Source: Ruminococcus sp. UBA1828 (GTDB lineage: Bacteria > Bacillota > Clostridia > Oscillospirales > Ruminococcaceae). From it: a stretch of DNA of 7,356 nucleotides. Location of the stretch: the NCBI GenBank assembly GCA_002338885.1, contig DDJI01000019.1, positions 1 through 7,356 on the forward strand, written 5' to 3'. The translations under genes and the position numbers were made by a program. Shown piece by piece: positions 5,601 to 7,356 of the stretch. Position 1 is the first letter of the stretch; the number at the start of each line of letters is the position of its first letter. The notes beneath the pieces were generated by a model that was not told the DNA's origin, ran no database searches, and saw nothing but the letters and a program-made list of their open reading frames with translations.

Positions 5601-6353
5601 TTAGTAGTATATGGACAGCGGCTTGCCTTCGATGGTCAAGATCTCAAAGTCCACGCGGTATATCTGCGACAGGTTTTCTTTCGTCATCACCTCCTCAACG
5701 GTTCCGAATTTGGCGATCTTTCCGTCCTTGAATGCACATATGTAGTCGGAATAAAACGCCGCGTAATTTATCTCATGCAGTACCAGTATCACCGTCTTGC
5801 CAAGCTCGTCGCACAGCCGGCGGACGATTTTCATGGTGTTTGTCGCATGGTAAATGTCTAAGTTGTTTGTAGGCTCGTCGAGCAAAACATACTCCGTGTC
5901 CTGCGCTATCACCATGGCAATCAGCGCTCTTTGCCGCTGACCTCCGGACAGCTCGTCTATAAATCTGTCCTGAAACTCCTCAAGCTCCATATACGCTATG
6001 GCTCGATCGACAATCTTTTTGTCCTCCGCCGTGACGTGGTTGCCGGAGTACGGGAACCGCCCGAACGTCACAAGCTCCCGAACCGTAAGCTTCATCTGTA
6101 TGTTGTTGCTTTGCGTTAAGATCGCAAGACGCTTTGACAGCTCCTTGCTTTTCCACTTGCTTATGTCCTTGCCGTCAAAATCGACAAGCCCGCTGTCGTG
6201 GGCGATAAGCCGTGAGATCATACCCATAACCGTCGATTTGCCCGCTCCGTTGGGGCCTATGAGCGAAAGAACCTTGCCCTTCGGAATTTCAAACGTGACG
6301 CCGTCAACTACCGTTTTGCCGTCATATTGTTTTGTAAGCTGTTTTACGTTCAT
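5601..6353 (-). CDS. yclP: Iron-siderophore ABC transporter ATPase (YclP-like)
   Basis: A 250-residue ABC ATPase of the iron-chelate class, energising import of ferric siderophore at the inner face of the membrane. Walker A GPNGAGKST is at 33-41, Q-loop Q81, VRELVTFGRFPYSG at 91-104 is typical of iron-chelate ATPases, signature LSGGQ at 135-139, Walker B VLLDEP at 156-161, D-loop NNLD at 163-166, and switch H193. The match to Bacillus YclP runs along the length, including the AMVIAQDT segment and the aromatic C-terminus. A GTG at 6357-6359 is in frame, but AAGAAGG ends only one base before it and is 7 bases before the ATG at 6351-6353, so the ATG is preferred. The gene begins 2 bases after the permease stop, implying coupled translation. 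Confidence 0.93.
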   Translation of the reverse strand: MNVKQLTKQYDGKTVVDGVTFEIPKGKVLSLIGPNGAGKSTVMGMISRLIAHDSGLVDFDGKDISKWKSKELSKRLAILTQSNNIQMKLTVRELVTFGRFPYSGNHVTAEDKKIVDRAIAYMELEEFQDRFIDELSGGQRQRALIAMVIAQDTEYVLLDEPTNNLDIYHATNTMKIVRRLCDELGKTVILVLHEINYAAFYSDYICAFKDGKIAKFGTVEEVMTKENLSQIYRVDFEILTIEGKPLSIYY

Positions 6354-6355
6354 AT

Positions 6356-7333
6356 TCACACCTTCTTTCTCGTCAGGAGCAGGTACAAAAAGTAAAGTCC
6401 GCCGCCGACCGTGATGAACACGCTGACCGGCACAGAGTAGGAGTACACATGCTCAACTATCAGCTGCCCTCCGACAAGCACTATCATGCCGAACAGCGCA
6501 GAGCCGAGAATCAGCTGCGTATGCCTGTACGTTTTCAGAAGCTGCCTTGACAAATTGGCTATGATAAGCCCCAAAAACGATATCGGTCCGACCATTGCAG
6601 TGGCAACGGCTATGCAAAGCGTCACGCCGAGCAAGAGCCGGCGTATGCAGCGGTCATAGTCCACGCCGAGATTTATCGCCTGCTCCTTGCCGAGCGTCAG
6701 GACGTCGAGCAAAGCAAGCTCTTTTCTGAGCGCAAAGATGACGGCGGCCAAAAGCACCAGCGAGAAAATTATTATCTCGGAGTTTATATTGCTGAAGCTC
6801 GCAACAAGGGTGTTCAAAAGGCTGTCGTACTCGTTCGGATCCATCACTCGCGTGAGGGTGGTCTGTATGCTGCCGAAAAACGACGTGAGAACCGTTCCCA
6901 CCAGCAAAACGTAAAGCACGTTGTGCTTTGTCTTTTTAAATATCCAGCTGTAGATGATAGTCGCGGTTATGCCCATCAGCACCACGTCCACCGCAAACGA
7001 CAGGTTTGCATTGGTTGCGATCACGCTTGCAGAGCCTAAAAAGAACACCACAGCCGTGTGGATGAGGGTGTACAGCGAGTTCATGCCGAGAAGGCAGGGC
7101 GTGACAATCGTGTTGTTTATGACAGATTGGAACACCAGCGATGCCCCGCCGATGGAAAACGCCGTGATGAGCATTGCTATCAGCTTCGGCGCGCGGATTT
7201 TCATGGAATAGGAGAAGAGCTTTGCGTTTGCAAAGTTGACCTCTATGAGCATGTATCCCGCGGCGCACAAAAGGACTATCGCAGCCAAAATCAAAAGCTT
7301 GCGGCGGTTAGCGCGCACTGCTGCGGTATTCAT
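6356..7333 (-). CDS. yclO: Iron-siderophore ABC transporter permease (YclO/FatC/CeuC-like)
   Basis: A 325-residue FecCD/BtuC-type permease forming half of the membrane channel for ferric siderophore import. Hydrophobic segments are visible near 12-32, 50-70, 83-100, 113-131, 138-155, 186-203, 231-247, 249-262, 272-292 and 302-320, about ten spans as expected. RAPKLIAMLITAFSIGGASLVFQ (first 19 residues from 47) and NNTIVTPCLLGMNSLY (73-88) are family hallmarks. GKEQAINLGVDYDR (215-228) is the cytoplasmic coupling helix that contacts the ATPase, and VGPISFLGLIIANLSR (248-263) follows the usual pattern. AAGGAGGT ends 8 bases before the ATG at 7331-7333. This permease most resembles the second of the two in YclNOPQ-type operons, so a partner is expected upstream. 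Confidence 0.92.
   Translation of the reverse strand: MNTAAVRANRRKLLILAAIVLLCAAGYMLIEVNFANAKLFSYSMKIRAPKLIAMLITAFSIGGASLVFQSVINNTIVTPCLLGMNSLYTLIHTAVVFFLGSASVIATNANLSFAVDVVLMGITATIIYSWIFKKTKHNVLYVLLVGTVLTSFFGSIQTTLTRVMDPNEYDSLLNTLVASFSNINSEIIIFSLVLLAAVIFALRKELALLDVLTLGKEQAINLGVDYDRCIRRLLLGVTLCIAVATAMVGPISFLGLIIANLSRQLLKTYRHTQLILGSALFGMIVLVGGQLIVEHVYSYSVPVSVFITVGGGLYFLYLLLTRKKV
6361..6367 (-). promoter_or_regulatory. Ribosome binding site deciding the ATPase start
   Basis: AAGAAGG on the minus strand lies within the last codons of the permease gene. It is 7 bases from the ATG at 6353 and only 1 base from an in-frame GTG at 6359. The spacing favours the ATG and removes two residues from the longest frame. 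Confidence 0.65.
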
Positions 7334-7356
7334 CAGTCGGCACCTCCTTGCGGCTC
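7333..7356 (-). CDS. C-terminal tail of upstream gene, probably first permease (partial)
   Basis: The frame from 7356 reads seven sense codons (EPQGGAD) and a TGA at 7333-7335 that overlaps the ATG of the next gene by one base (TGATG). This overlap is typical of coupled permease genes, and gene order in YclNOPQ-type operons predicts a YclN-like permease here. Seven residues cannot identify a protein; the call rests on overlap and context. Confidence 0.4.
   Translation of the reverse strand, partial: EPQGGAD

Noticed and set aside
3486..7356. Fur or PerR box controlling the iron operon or the peroxiredoxin
   Set aside because: No sequence resembling either consensus was seen; the operon promoter lies beyond the high-coordinate edge.

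Overview
The window (about 50% GC) looks like chromosomal DNA of a Gram-positive clostridial Firmicute. The reasons are strong purine-rich ribosome binding sites (AAGGAG type), sigma-A-like promoters, a lipoprotein binding protein with a Gram-positive type lipobox, a Bacillus YclOPQ-like siderophore transporter, and a nucleoside kinase and beta-CASP hydrolase of types common in Clostridia. The species cannot be named from the sequence. All seven full-length genes and one gene tail lie on the minus strand, so transcription runs from high to low coordinates. I see no rRNA, tRNA, CRISPR array, IS element or phage gene.

Region A (7356 to about 3760, minus) is the distal part of an iron-chelate uptake operon. 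It holds the last codons of a probable first permease, then a second permease (YclO-like), the ATPase (YclP-like), the binding lipoprotein (YclQ-like), and, only 27 bases later, a Prx6-type peroxiredoxin. A strong rho-independent terminator at 3760-3794 closes it. The operon promoter lies outside the window. The transporter genes are translationally tight (a 1-base overlap and a 2-base gap), and the peroxiredoxin appears to be co-transcribed with them. That would link iron import to peroxide detoxification.

Region B (3620 to 830, minus) is a two-gene operon with its own near-consensus promoter (3592-3620). A leader of about 100 bases carries a strong GC hairpin. Next come a 536-residue metallo-beta-lactamase/beta-CASP RNA-nuclease-like protein and, 7 bases after its stop, a P-loop nucleoside kinase-like protein. 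A terminator at 830-864 ends the unit.

Region C (about 753 to 149, minus) is a MarR-family regulator with a textbook promoter (TTGACA, 16 bases, TATAAT). A perfect 22-base palindrome sits just after the predicted transcription start and is the likely autoregulatory operator. Upstream of the promoter is a cluster of ATACAA repeats that may bind a second factor. The MarR target genes, if adjacent, lie beyond the low-coordinate edge; bases 1-148 hold no gene I can support.

I found no wholly new system. The items most worth following up are the peroxiredoxin inside the iron-uptake operon, the MarR operator with its upstream repeat cluster, and the structured leader of the nuclease-like gene.
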